This document shows positions 22,931 to 35,086 of a stretch of 64,000 nt of DNA, piece after piece. Numbering within the stretch: the first letter of the stretch is position 1; every line of letters starts with the position of its first letter. Both the position numbers and the translations under genes were made by a program. The notes below the pieces were generated by a model. That model worked only from the letters and a program-made list of their open reading frames with translations. It was not told the origin of the DNA and made no database searches. The DNA is from Apiotrichum sp. Y4204 (lineage: Eukaryota; Basidiomycota; Tremellomycetes; Trichosporonales; Trichosporonaceae): contig JAMYHL010000022.1 of NCBI GenBank assembly GCA_025531455.1, forward strand, positions 620,001-684,000, given 5' to 3'.

Positions 22931-23017
22931 CCATTAGTCGTTGTCGTATGTAGCTTGCAGCTCTCTTTTCTACCTTCTGGCTTCTCTGTGCAGATGATAC
23001 ATGTACAATTGCTCTGA

Positions 23018-25441
23018 TTACAACTCCATACCCTCAGCGTCTCCCGCCCCCTCGTCGTGTACAGGCGGCTGCCAGATGCGGCTGTTGTCAGTTCAGGAGC
23101 TATATATCGTAACTCACATCTGGGTGTCGTCGCTGCACGACGCAAACAGCTTGCGCGACAGTACTGGGTTCCACGCGACAGCGTTGACAGTGTCGCGGTG
23201 GCCCGAGAGCACCTCAATAGGTGCAGTCGCATTGCTCTGCCACACGTACACGTGTCCGTCCTCTGAGCCCGAGAGGATGAAGCGGTCCTTCGGGGCGCCG
23301 AATGCGCTACGGATGAGGAAGCGGCTCTGGACGTGTCCGACAAACTTGCGGGTCAGGTGCAGGTGTGGCTCGAGAGCAAACATCTGAAGCTCGTCCGGCT
23401 GGCACGAGACGAGAACGCGCTTGCCGTCGTGGGACAGGCGGAGGGAGGTCACCTGGGTCGTCTTGATGTCCGAGATAAAGTCGACAATGTCCTTCTCTGC
23501 AATCCTCATGACAGCCAAACCGTACTCCATTTGGGCAAAGTTCACATCGCCCGACGCCTTGACCGTCTCGTCGCGGACCGAAATCGCGGGCTTGAGCTTG
23601 TTCTGGTCCGGAACACGCCGCAGGTATCTTGTCGCGGCTACGATGCGGGAACCGTCGGGTGTGATGCAGAGGTCGAGTACCTGGATATTGTCCTTGATCG
23701 TCCATGTGTGTACAAACGACCCATTACGGTCGTAGAACACCACACTCGTGTCCATCGAGGCCGCCACAAACTGCGACCCATCAGGCAGCCACTGGATTGC
23801 CGAGATCGTATCAGTGTGTGGTGAGTTATCGCTGTCCGTCACCTTGCGTGCGCCCGTCTAATGTCAGCCTATGATCATACTCGCATGTCCCACCTTGGTG
23901 TCCCAGAGGTACACCTGCTTGTCGGAGGCGGTGACGAGAATCTCGCCGTCTGGCGACCAGGCGATGCAGTCGACAGCGTGACGGTGACCCTTCAACTGAT
24001 GGAGGGGGACCATGCTGTACTGCGTGCTACCCGCCTGCGGCGGCTTGAGCTGCCAGATGACCGCCGTCCGGTCCTTGCTCGCCGACGCCAGCATGTTTCC
24101 ATCCGGGCTCCACTCGATTCGCCACACCTCGTCCGTGTGATCGGCGAGAACGTGGGTGGTGACACTCGGGAATGACCCGCTTACACACTGGTGGTCATTG
24201 TATAATGAAATCGGACCACCATCATCGTGATACAAGCAGCTCTGCTGCTGGTGCTGTCGCGCCTGGTCGAGGAGGCTTGCCAGTCGGCGTGATGGAACCA
24301 TCACTCGTGGCGAAATGTCCTCTGCAAAGTGTCAGGTGACGACATGGTAGCGGAGGCAACTGGGCCTGGAATCCCGACTCACCTTGTAGCCGTTCGAGAA
24401 GGAGGCGGCGGGAGATGCCGGCTGCACCGTCCCACTCTGCTCGGGCATAGAGATCCTCCCGATCAGAGCACATCATGTAGCTGCATCGTCAGTATCCCTC
24501 CAACGATGTAGCACGCACCTAGAGAGATCGTGGAGCGCATCGGGAGCGCAGCCCGACTGGCGGAGCTCCGTACGAAGCACTGTGAGGGCCTTCTTCTGCT
24601 GGCCAGCCTCAAGATGTTCCAGATACTTTTGCCGAGCGATAAGGAACTTTGCACGGTCCACGGGCCTCTCAAACTCGTCTTTCGTTGGTGCGTTTCCAGA
24701 GGCACAACTGCTCCGAGATGAAGCGATCCTTGCCGTCGCAGTGATACCCATGTCAGGCAGGAGCGCCTCCGCCTCCGCCCAGCGACCGCCAGCAATGGCG
24801 GCCTGGAAGTCGATCGCCGCCCGTGACGCGAGCGTGTAGCCAGACTCCTTGGACAGGACTTGTGCTGCTTGGCTGCATGTCAGTGAGAGACCCTCGACCT
24901 TTACCCACCTGTAGCCCATATCATTCAACCCTTGCAGCATGAGCCGCACCACCTCCTCGCGGTTGACCGGCATACGTTTCCCGAACTCTAGTTTCCGAGA
25001 CGAGGACGCCACCGGGTCCTCCGACTCCGGAACAATGCTGCCATCCATAGGCACATCAATATCTGCCGGCTGGTCTGGCCGCCAGTCCTGGTCGTCGCTG
25101 TACATCAACGACCCGGGCGGGTGGTACGGGCGGATACGGTCCAGAACCACAGAGGGCACCGTGAACGGCCCGTCGGGGGAGTCCGGGACTGCCGATTCTG
25201 GGGCCGCACCATTGCTGAGTCCATTGTTGGAGACACCGTTGAAGGTGGCTTGAGCTCCCATGCTGTGATGAAGCGCGTCCGGCGTGGTCACTGTCATGGA
25301 AGCGGGAGGCGCTTGAGTGTGGGGCGATTGCTGTGCGAGTGGAGTAGGGGAGGAGGGACGGAGTCGCTGTGTAGGGCGTGCAAAGTCGTCGTTGTCGGCG
25401 TCGGGGGAATCGGGTCGGCGGCGAATGGTCCCTCGCTGCAT
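23018..25441 (-). CDS. GID7: GID/CTLH E3 ubiquitin ligase subunit Gid7 (WDR26)
   Basis: Supramolecular scaffold subunit of the GID/CTLH ubiquitin ligase that degrades gluconeogenic enzymes in yeast. Six exons: 24909-25441, 24519-24872, 24383-24480, 23894-24321, 23118-23857, 23018-23081 (738 aa). After a disordered N-terminus (~150 residues) come LisH (VVRLMLQGLNDMGYSQAAQV...) and CTLH (DFQAAIAGGRWAEAEALLPD), then the linker EDISPRVMVPSRRLASLLDQ, typical of WDR26, and a WD40 propeller (VWRIEWSPDGNMLAS, HAVDCIAWSPDGEILVTAS, TISAIQWLPDGSQF, VYVWQ). The last small exon completes the final blade (DDTQIRIWQPPV). The ATG-poor leader upstream is described separately. Stop codons of the neighbouring acetyltransferase and this gene are only about 90 bp apart. 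Confidence 0.93.
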
Positions 25442-26655
25442 GATAGGTGCGCGAGCGAGGGCGTGGAGGTGGGGAGGGGAATGGGGTGGGTGGATGATAG
25501 GGTGGCGATGACGAGGCGGAGAGATTGGGGTGGGGGGGCACAGTGTCAGCCTGGTGATGCAAGAGACGAAGGGGACAAGACTCGACAAGAGGTGTAGTGA
25601 GAAAGAGAACGATAAGAAGATACGTACCAGAAAAAAAGAGGACAAGTCGAAGTGGTCACGACGGAATGATGGTGGTGCTTGGTGGGTGGGTGGGTGTGCG
25701 GTGTGGGGTGCTGGGTGGGGGGTGTACTGACTGGCTGGGCCGGAGGGGGATTGTGTGGTGGTGGGGGTGCGAGTTGGGTGGCAACTCTGTAACCAGTCTT
25801 CTATCTACCTCTAACTCTTCTCTTACTTTTTGCTTGTCAAGAGGACTCGGAGGGAGCAAATACACACAAAAAAGGGGGCAGATGGAATAAAGTCAGGTCG
25901 ACTACCAGCGTCGGGGAGGTCGCAGACGAGACGAGACGAAACGAATGCAGAGGTGAGTGTTGAAAGCGTGACAACCAAAACAGTGGGTGTGATGGGATTG
26001 TGTAGGATTGTGTATGCAATTAAGAGGCCGAGAAGGGGAACGAGGCGGAGTGGGGGGTTGGTGTGTGGTGCCGGGATGTGCGTGGAGTGAGATGCCTCTT
26101 GTGCGTGCGCGGAGAGTGCAAGTGTCGCAGGTGTTGTCGCAGGCGCTGGGAGGCGGCTGAGATGTTGGTAGAGGTCGTCGATGTTCAAAGAGTGCAATCA
26201 CTACATCAGTGGCTGGCGAGATGAGAAGAGAAGGATGTGCCAAGGTCGAGATGCAGTGATGTGGTCTGAGCACGGCGGGTGGAGTGTTATGGGTGCTGCA
26301 GCTCAGTGGCCGTTGTTGACGTTGAGCTTGACTGAAGGGCTTGGCTGGATCGGGCTGTCGTGCGGCGACGACAACAGACGAGACGGGCAGGTGCGGATGT
26401 GGGTGTGTTGCGCAAGGTGATGGTTGTGCGGTACGGTGCGGTAGTTGCCCGATATCTCTCCTCTAGATACACCCCCCCCGATCAAGGTCTCCTCCACAAA
26501 GACCTAGGAACCGTTCTCGAACGTCGGTAGATGTGGTTGTGGCGCGAGGCTTGGCCCCACAGAATAGTAGCTGTGGTGCAAAGGTGCTGATGGTTGTTGG
26601 TGATGACGATGATATGCGATGATGATGACAATAATAAACTAGCTACGACTGTGGT
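25442..26655 (-). promoter_or_regulatory. Long ATG-poor, pyrimidine-rich leader/promoter of GID7
   Basis: Read on the GID7 (minus) strand this 1.2-kb stretch is C/T-rich and holds a single ATG (26204-26206); the 762 nt next to the start codon have none. I read it as a long 5' UTR plus promoter. No transcription start is marked in the sequence. Confidence 0.5.
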
Positions 26656-27478
26656 CATTGACCCCGGGATGCGATGATGAAATACATTTCTGTGGTTGTT
26701 GATGGCGTGGGCCTCGGGTCCGGAACTCTCTCCTTTGTCTCGTCACGCTCCACCCACCGCCACCGCGGCGACCGCCACCGAGCAGCTGCTCCATCATGTC
26801 CAACTCGCAATTCGATAGCTTCCGATGAGCTCTCTCTGCATGCATCCGGCATCGCTGCTCTCACAACACGGACCTCAGAGGCCCAGTGCGCCGCGGTGGA
26901 CTGCAGATACCGGGAATCAGGAGAAGATCAAGGCACCTCCACCCAGCCCAGCACCCGCGCACCTCACATTCTTCCGTCAAGGTTTCCCACAAGCCCTCCA
27001 CAGTCCTCCCACTACAGCTATGGCTCGTTGTTTCTGGGTGGAGTAAAGTGGGGTCATCGGTAGCGTCAGGTGGTCTCGAACTTACAAGCCGAGGACCGCC
27101 GCGTTCGCCGCGACCGGGATTCAAGAGAGTGGAGCCACAGTACCATGTTCTTCGGTAGAGCAGATGGGGCGGGCGATATCGCCGATGCACGCTTGGAAGA
27201 TGGGTGAGGTCACGAGCCCGGGCTGTTTGGTTCGTTGCTTAGTCTTGTGGATTGCGTTCTGCACTTCTGTCTGTGGATATCGTTCTCGGAATCACGGACA
27301 CTTGAGGTCGCGGTCGCGAGCTCGTTCGTACCATGCAACCGCAATCCTACCCCGATTCCTCGTAATCACAACCTGCAGCTCTGGTTCTCGGTATCGAAGC
27401 TAGTATCACATGCCACAGTCTATACAAACAGCCCAAGCTCACTCTACACCGGGCCCAATCTCCTGTGCACTGGCCACC
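26656..27478. other. Intergenic interval upstream of GID7
   Basis: About 820 bp between the GID7 leader and the end of IES2, which is on the same strand. Likely GID7 distal promoter and IES2 3' flank. Small frames present are unremarkable. Confidence 0.4.
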
Positions 27479-28715
27479 TCACACGAGCGTCTTCTCCACC
27501 TGCTTGAGGTGCGCGAGGCTGCAGCCCCCGACCTCAAACTTGGCCACGCAGCGGTACTTGCGCGGCGCGTCACACCCGGGCACGGCACATGATGCCGCCT
27601 TGCTCACAGGATGCTGCCCGCTCTCTGCCTCGCTCTCCCCAATCGCGATCCACTCCTCTCTTCCCGGAGGAACAGCAAGTGCGAGGACGAGCTTGTCGCC
27701 GTCCATGCGCGACTCAAAGTGGATCCCGTCAGCGGGTGCGCGCTTCGTCGGCGAGGACATGCCGCTTTCCCGCGCACTCTCCGTGTCCGGCATCGGCGAC
27801 ACATTGTCGAGTTTGGACCGCGAGCGGCCAGTCTGCGCGCGCAGCAGGCGGTTGATCGTTTGATCCTGGGGTTAGGCGAGTTGTGGCATCGAGCGGGCAC
27901 CCACCTGCTCGTCCTGCAGCCGCTGCTCGTTCTGGCGCTTGCGGCGGCGCGCCATCTCCTCGCGCTTCTGCAGCCGCTCCGCCTCGGTGAGGATGGGCTT
28001 GAGCTTGGGTTGTCCATCTGGGTAAAAAGTTATTCAGTGCGCAAGCGATCAAGCGAGCAGTTGTGAAAGAAATAGGGCGTGCGGACGAAGGAATGACAGT
28101 CGACGCACAGCAGAAACAAGTGTCAGCACCGGACCGTATACTCCACCAGCACCCCAACTCACCAGGCAGCGCAATGAGCGTCTCCTGCAAATCCTTATTC
28201 GTCCGCGCGCGCTGGCGCGCCGTCATCTTACTCGGCGACGCGGTATCGTCCTCTTCCTCCTCGAGCTCATCCTCCTCCTCGGCCTCGGCGGCCACCTCAA
28301 CCTCTGGCTCCTCGCTGTCCTTGCGCTTGCGTTTGTTTGTCTCTTTGGCCTCCTTGGCCGCGCTCGCGGCGTTTGCAGCCGTAGCAGCTACAGCGGCGGC
28401 GCGCTTCGACCGCCCCGCGCTGGAGCCCGCGCCAGAACTGCCGGGCGCGACGCGCAGTTTGATCTTCACATTGCTCGGTTCCGGGGTTGCAGCCGCCGAG
28501 AAGTCGTCGTCCGAGCCTACTGTCAGCCGCTAAAATAAGTGGTTGGATCCGGGACTGGCGGCCACCAGTACGCGGCACGTACCTGGCGCATCCTCCTCGC
28601 TCTCGAGCTCGTCCTCCTCCACATCAATGTCGTCCAGCGGCGAGCTCTCGTTCTCGGATGCCGAGTCGATCACGCGCTTGGCGCGGCGCGCGGCGGAGGA
28701 TACTGCGGGTGGCAT
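27479..28715 (-). CDS. IES2: INO80 chromatin-remodelling complex subunit Ies2 (INO80B-like)
   Basis: Four exons: 28583-28715, 28163-28516, 27905-28017, 27479-27865 (328 aa). After an acidic, Ala- and Lys-rich N-terminal half comes the PAPA-1 region: KMTARQRARTNKDLQETLIAL, then KPILTEAERLQKREEMARRR and TINRLLRAQTGRSRSKL. It ends in a HIT-type zinc finger (CAVPGCDAPRKYRC...CSLAHLKQVE). This is the architecture of Ies2, which binds the INO80 ATPase and stimulates its activity. Intron 2 is 145 nt, interrupting the codon after ALP. Divergent from TIM9 over 317 bp. Confidence 0.9.
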
Positions 28716-29032
28716 CGTGGAGTGGAGTGGGAGGGAAGTGGATGATGCGCGGGGGCGGCGTGCTGGATGTGGTGTGTAGGACAAAGGGGAAGAGAGGAGT
28801 GGGGAACAGACGACGGATGCAGCAAGGTCTATTGTCGTCGCTCCTCGCTGTCATTCGTGGCTGGAAAGGTTGTCATTAGCAGCAGCCAACCTCCACCGCG
28901 TAAAATGTGTTCCCTCATTTTCCAAGTCCACCAAGTCTCCACACACTTCTACTGCACCACACACTTGACACCACTCCGCCACCCGAATTTTCGTCCATCC
29001 ACACCCCATCTCCCTCCCACATTCAACCGACC
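28716..29032. promoter_or_regulatory. Shared upstream interval, IES2 / TIM9
   Basis: 317 bp between divergent starts. The TIM9 side is CA/CT-rich without ATG in its last 120 bp. No TATA element or repeat recognised. Confidence 0.45.
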
Positions 29033-29682
29033 ATGGATTTCAGCCAGTTCAACGCCGCCGAGCAGGCGCAGATGGGCAAGATCATCGAGCGCAAGCAGGT
29101 GGGTCCGCGAGTCCCGAGTGGACAAGGGCCGAGAGCGGGGAGGGGAGAGGTGTAGCGGCTGTCCTTTCCTCAGAGCCGCTCGGAAACTCCCTTACAATGA
29201 TATGCTCAGAACACTAACATTCCCCCAGATGCAGGACTTTATGAAGCTCTACTCTGGCCTCGTGGAGCGCTGCTTCAATGCGTGTGCGCAGGACTTTACG
29301 TCCAAGGCGCTGAGCACGAACGAGGTGAGTTGGATAGAGCATGGGGCCGACGAGCGGGATGGAACTTGTCCACCGTGCATGGCCTATGGTCGCTTCGTGT
29401 GTGATGATGAACGAGGGACCGAGATACGTTGTGGAGATCTGCGAGCTACATAGTGCTATGGTTCAGCTCGTCGTTTTCTGCTCGTCTCGCCGTGTCGCAT
29501 TCCTCTCCGCTTCATCTCCCACGACTTTGCTAACCGCAGACGACGTGCGTCAACAACTGCGCGGACAAGTTCCTCAAGCACTCTGAGCGCGTCGGCGCGC
29601 GATTCGCAGAGCACAATGCAGGTGAGTCTCAGCTCCAGAGTACCGATTGAGCTGACGGCCAGCGCAAATGCAGCAGCAGTAG
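29033..29682 (+). CDS. TIM9: Mitochondrial small Tim chaperone Tim9
   Basis: Intermembrane-space chaperone that, with Tim10, guides carrier proteins to the TIM22 translocase. Four exons: 29033-29098, 29229-29324, 29540-29621, 29663-29682 (87 aa, the usual length). The twin CX3C motif is intact: C36-FNA-C40 and C57-VNN-C61. [20 protein letters not shown] and [22 protein letters not shown] are characteristic of Tim9 rather than Tim10. No presequence, as expected for Mia40-imported proteins. Introns 1 and 2 (130 and 215 nt) are long for this region, and the last exon is only 20 nt, encoding the end of a QMQQQ tail. Confidence 0.95.
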
Positions 29683-30228
29683 TTATATGTATGACTAGCA
29701 TTCTGGATAGACGGGCTGTGGTAGATGACTCACGATTGACCGCTGAAACGCTCATGCCATGAGCGGTCGTCGCGTGATCGAGGCCGTCGCACCTTGAGGT
29801 CGCGAGGGATGCGGCACTTTGTGCTGATGGTCAACGAGTTCCCAGTTATCAAGTATTTACTCACCTGCGGCATTCCTAGCCTACCTCTTCGGGGATACAC
29901 TGGCGGCCGCAGATCTCGCCAGCTCACACTTACCTGACTGGCCGATGAGCTGACCTGTTGTAGGGGTGCAAACCAGTCGGCCAGGCGGGACACGGTAGTC
30001 CCCGTGGATCAGATTGGCAGAGTCGGCTTCGGAGAGGATGACATGAGAGAGGCAAATGGCAATGCAAGTCAATGGATGCTTCGTCGTACATCGAGGCGAC
30101 GCGAGAGGCGTCACCGCCGCCTGCTTCAACACGCTCACTCCCACCCCTCCCAGCCTCCTTCCCCTACGAGATATGAAAACTATGCATATGAGGTAGACGA
30201 CATAATACAGACAGCGCTCGTACCCGCA
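29683..30228. other. 3' flanks of TIM9 and ITC1
   Basis: 546 bp between two converging genes. No repeat, structured RNA or credible reading frame seen. Confidence 0.4.
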
Positions 30229-33200
30229 CTAGTCTTTACCCGGCGTACGGCGGTTCTGGCGTCAGCAATTTACCTCGCGGTACACCCACCTTCCAGCCGA
30301 GGTATCCGGGCTCCTTGTCGTCCTCGGCGGTCCTGCGCGGCCGCGTGCGGCGTCCCGTATCTTCCTCGGGGACGGCATCGAGGCCGAGCGCGAGGCGGCG
30401 GGCGCGGCACCCGCCCTCAATCTCGGGCCACCACTGCTTGAGCGCGCGCTGGAGGTGCAGTTCGCGCACGCCCCGCGGGTTCAGGTAGCGGTACAGCGCG
30501 TCGAGCTGCTCGGGCGTGTCGTACACTGCCCACTGGCCCGGTGCGAGGCGGCCCTCGCCCTCGTCTTTTGTGCGGCGCGCGTCGAGCGCGGCAGGGGTGA
30601 TTTCCGGAAAGGTCTCAGCGGCTGACGCACGGCACAGCTCGAGCTCAAGCTCGTCTGGTCCTTGCAGGTACAGCCGGCCAGTGCCCCACTGGATCTTCGA
30701 CGAGCCGTCGCGGTAGAGAGGCGCGCTGCCCAGCCCGTCCATCCACCACACGCGGTTGCCGAAGCGGTCCGTCCCGATCGGCCGGGTGCGCAGCGCGTAG
30801 AAGTATCGCCGGAAGTCGAGCTCGAGCTGCTTGAGCTGCGCGTCGAGTTCCGCCTCCTCGTCCTGCAGACGTTTCTTCTCAGTCGCGAGCTGCTTCTGCT
30901 CAACCTTCTTGGCCTTGAGCTCCTCGCGCTCCTTGGCCACCTTGGCGAGACGTATCGCCTCCTCAGCTTCGCGCTCCGCTGCGCGCTCCTTCATCGCGCG
31001 CCGACGGGATGCACCAGCCCGTGCGCGACCCACATCAGATACCGGCGACGACATGTGCGAGCGGTCCTCGCCCTCGCCCATCATGGACTCGTCGAGCTCG
31101 TCCTGCTCTGCGTTCCCTGTTGTCCCGTTCGTGTGCCCGTTGGGCGTTGCAGCGCGGGACACTGCAGCCGAGACATCGCCGTCCCCCTCCTTCTTTTCCT
31201 CCTTGGGCTCGAGGGCTTCAAGCTCCGCATGACTGAGAGTTAGAACCTGACTTAACTGCCAACTCACACTCTGCGATGTTCGCGACGCGCCTCAATCTGG
31301 TCTTTGCGGACCTCAGTGAGCAGCGAGCTCGCTTCCTCCATGTAGTCGCGGATCTCGCCTGTTTGGGACACGAGCTCAATGAGGAAAGCGATAATGTTGA
31401 GCTTGTGGACAAAGTGAAGCGAAGAGTACCGCTTTTCTGGCTTTGAAGGGACGAGGCCAGAGCCACCAGTATTGCTACTTGGGCCAGTGGACCAGGTCGG
31501 GCGTGTGGGCGCCGGCTTGTCCTCAAATGTCAGGTGTAGGATGTTGTCCAGATATTTTGGCAGCACATCGAGCGTGGCGCGCTCCCAGAGACATCCCACC
31601 AGCGCAGCTTCCCATCCGCGCCTGTTGTCACGGGCAGAAAGCTCCTTGTCGCGCCACTTCTTGGCCATCTCTTCCGCTGCAGGACGAAGCGACTCGGCCG
31701 TCGCGCCCTTGTTGCCCTCCCAGTAGTCTGTGTCGTTCTCCATCTGTTGTCCTGTGTGGGCCAACGGGACCACCGGGTCATTCCCAGCAGCGGCATCACG
31801 CACGAGAGCGTTCAGCAGTGCCGCGTGAATCTCAACCAACAACGGAACAGGCGACGTGTACGGGTCGGAGTGGTACAGAGACTGCTCGAGGTCGTCCACT
31901 GTAAACGTCGATAGCCCGAGCGGCTTGCCCATGACATTGAGGAAGCTCCATGCCATGAGGAATTTCTCAAATTCCTCCCCGAAGGGCACCTGCTTGTTCG
32001 GTGACGGACGGACTTCGATGCGCCCTGCTGGTCCGTCGCGCTCAGGGGCATACTCGACAAGAAGATCTGAGAGTTAGGTCGTACAGGCATCTAAACTCAC
32101 CTTCAGCTGGGTACTTGATCGCCCTCTTCTTCTTCCGCTCCTCCTCCTCCTCCTTCTCCTTCCGCAGCCGCTCCTTCTCCCGCTCCCGCTCCTCCTTCTC
32201 CTTCAGCTTGGCAAGTGCCGCCGCTTCACGTTCAGCCTGTTTGGCGGCGCTGGGGCCACTCTTCTTCTTCTTCTTCGGCGCGGGTTCGGACTCTGCGGCC
32301 GTCTCGTCCAGCTCGCTGTGCGTGATTCCAAGACGCTCGTCGCGCTCGCGCTTCCGCTTGTCGAGCTCGCGCTTCTTGATCTCGGCAACCGAGCTGCGCG
32401 TGTCGTCCGTCATCTCAGTCGGGAGGCCGTACCGCTTGCCAAACTTCTTCTTCACGATCCACGGCGAGAAGATTGCTGCCTCGCGGTGAACACAGTCGCG
32501 GATGAAGCGCTTGAGCATTGCGCGGGAAAAGTTGATGCGATCGCGGCTGCGTGTGAGATGAGCTCCTCCGAGAGGCAACCTACCTGATCTTGTCGGCCTG
32601 GATCTCCATCACACTGCCCTCCCACTTCTCACCCTTGTTCTCCTCGCCATCCTGGCTCCCGCTCGCCTCTCCGTCGCCCTCCTCGATGAGACGCACGCGG
32701 TAGAAGTACTTCATCGGATCGTCGATGCTGTTGACCTCCTCGTTCGTCATAGAGAGCTCGACGGCGTATGGGTGGCAGGGGGAGGCTCCAGGCGGGGGAT
32801 GCAAGTTCTTCGGAGGAAAGGTACCGACTATACGCGCAAGATACTTGTCCCCCTGGACATCGACAAACACTTCTGCAGACGTCAGTGTCTCCTTCTGGTG
32901 TATTCCACCCACTTTCATTATCAAAGAACCGGTTCACGAAGCGCTCAAAGACGCGGTCTGCGAGTGTCTCGAGCTTTCCCTCGACCTCTGCGACGACGTC
33001 AGCTGTGCCCTGGAATGTCCGGAAGTGGCTCACGGAAGTTCACAGCCTGGAGGACTGCCTTTCGCAGTTGTTTTGGGAAGCGCGAGTGGAGCTGCTTGAC
33101 CTCCATGGCCTCATTCTCAAGAGCATCAAAGTATGAGAGGCCCGACCTTCCGCTCACTGGGCAAGTCAGTTGAAAGCCGCTGGTTTCTTCTCACCTTCAC

Positions 33201-33649
33201 ACTGGAAGACCTGCAGGTCGTAGAATGCTCTCCTTGTCGCAAATGATCTGCGGTTAGATCACACCAGTTGGGGCTACCCACTCGTAGTCCATAAAGACCT
33301 CTCCCGTCTCGGGCATGTAGAAGACGTCCATGTCCTTGACGCGATACCCAGGTGCTGGAGGCGGGGGCATGGCAACGCTGCCATTTGTGGCACCATTTGC
33401 CTTGTGGCCGCTGCGTTTCGGCGGTGGGGGTGCATTGAGGCTGGGATCATTGAGCGCGTGGATGAGCTTGTCGAGCTGTTCCTCGTCGCCCTTTCCGTCC
33501 TTCGGAACGCCTATAGCGTCTAAGGCCGATGTGGACGCGTGCTGGTCGGATTCGGAGGCGGCGGTGGAGGTCCCCTGGAGTGGCTGGGCGATGGCGGAGA
33601 GGGAGGGGAGCGGGTGCATGAGCACGGGCTTGCGTTTGAGAAGCGGCAT
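30229..33649 (-). CDS. ITC1: ISWI complex accessory subunit Itc1 (WAC-DDT-WHIM protein)
   Basis: Large partner of the ISWI remodelling ATPase (yeast Itc1, animal ACF1/BAZ1). Nine exons: 33282-33649, 33195-33247, 33034-33156, 32913-32987, 32584-32872, 32101-32546, 31268-32066, 30290-31232, 30229-30255 (1040 aa). Domains: WAC (~105-215: VFYMPETGEVFMDYE, RAFYDLQVFQCEVSGRSGLSYFDALENE), a Lys/Glu coiled coil, DDT (~475-535: FEKFLMAWSFLNVMGKPLGL), WHIM1-like (YSSLHFVHKLNIIAFLIELV), a second charged helix, and WHIM2/3 (RTRPIGTDRFGNRVWWMDGL...YRYLNPRGVRELHLQRALKQW). The 27-nt last exon is inferred from a good donor/branch/acceptor set; reading through instead would add a slightly different tail. No bromodomain or PHD finger, so ITC1-like. 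Confidence 0.92.
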
Positions 33650-34379
33650 GGTGGTGATAGCAGCGCGCTGCGAAAGGGTGGTGGCGAGGAGCGACTAGAG
33701 AGCGTTGGAGGGATCGGGAAAATCGTCAGACCGCGCGCACGGGGATAACAACAACAATCCGCTCTTTGTGCCACAGCCAAAAGTCTGCGCGTGTCAGACG
33801 CTCGGCGCGGGCGGAGATGGATTCGACCTTGCTGAGACGCGGGGGCTGGGGGGATGGTGTGAATGGATAATGTGCGTGTTGGGAGAACGCCCCCGGCCGT
33901 TCGGATTGGGAGGGTTACCTCCGGAGGCTGGTCTGTGACAGGGCGGGGTGTGGATGCAGGCGGCACGGATGAGCTTGCCGGAGGGTGGGCGCGGCCTGGG
34001 GCGGACACGGACACGAACGGAAGAGGGGGTTATGACGAGTTGTGGAGAGGGATGGTGATGGGATAGAGTGTGAAAGGAAAGCGACGGGTGGGTGCGAGAT
34101 GGGCCGAGAGGGGAGATCTGGAGGAGGATGGTGTGTGTGGATGGGCTGGATCAATCACTGATGAGTGGGTGGGTGGGAGAGATGGAGGGGCCGGAAGTGC
34201 CGCAAAGCGCTACTCGCGCTCCGACCGACTGGCCGCCTCGTTCGCAGGTGACGACGCGAAGGATACGCAGGGCACACGGACGAACACAACGCCTCCCTTA
34301 GCACTGAGAGAGTTTTAGTTGATGGACTCTGAGACAGCCTGTACTCTGCGCTATCCACTGCCTCAACCTCTGAGAGCCT
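33650..34379 (-). promoter_or_regulatory. 730-nt ATG-free leader/promoter of ITC1
   Basis: On the ITC1 sense strand this stretch is C/T- and CA-rich and contains no ATG at all. It probably holds a long 5' UTR. The first upstream ATG is at 34380-34382. Confidence 0.5.
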
Positions 34380-35086
34380 CATGCATGTTAATGACTGTAG
34401 AAAAGCAGTATGCATTCGTGACAGCGATTGATGGGCTGGATGGGTGGGATGTGTTGTTGTTGCAGGTGGAGGCTACAGGAAAAAGCCGGATTCAGGCGGG
34501 GTGTGGGGGGCGCATAGCACAATCGGCCGAGCCTGTGGCTTTGCACGCCAAACAAAAGGGAAAAAAATGACATAACGCTCTATTATAACCTGGTCTAATA
34601 TGTGGCCGATTATCCACTCTAATGCGGCTATAATATTCCTGATGAGTTTATTAGGACAACGCCTGGGTGGAGGAGGTATGCAACAGACCTGGCCCACGCG
34701 CGGTGACAACAAACATTCATGGAAAAATAAAAATCACAAAAATTCATGAAAAATGAAATGATGGGCTTGTCAGGGACGCGTCGCGCATTGCCACATGACG
34801 TGGCGCACCTAAACTCCGCCGGCGATATCACAACACAGAGAGGATGGGAACGTGGTCTGTATTACGCCATGCATTAGAGTGATATCTAATTCCTCTCCTA
34901 ATGACCCATTCGTGTCCACAATTAGCAAATAAGCACCAACAAATGTGGGGCATGTATAAGATATCGTCATTATTGCCTAAATAGGGATTGTAATCGAGAA
35001 GGGGGCAGGTTGTGTAATAGACTTATTAGGAAGAGGGGATGTCTGGTTCCCACTAACTGGGGAAAGGGTCCTTTACACTGGATGTA
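34380..35086. other. AT-rich island between ITC1 and the KH gene
   Basis: Within GC-rich surroundings, roughly 34560-35050 is much richer in A and T. It contains paired short motifs: TTTATTAGGA at 34647 and TTATTAGGA at 35023; ATTCATG followed by A-rich sequence at 34715 and 34742. No coding potential. It may be a divergent core promoter region or a replication-origin-like element. Confidence 0.45.

Noticed and set aside
25823..26197. 124-codon minus-strand frame with a hydrophobic stretch
   Set aside because: It has no ATG start and lies in the ATG-poor GID7 leader; probably not translated.
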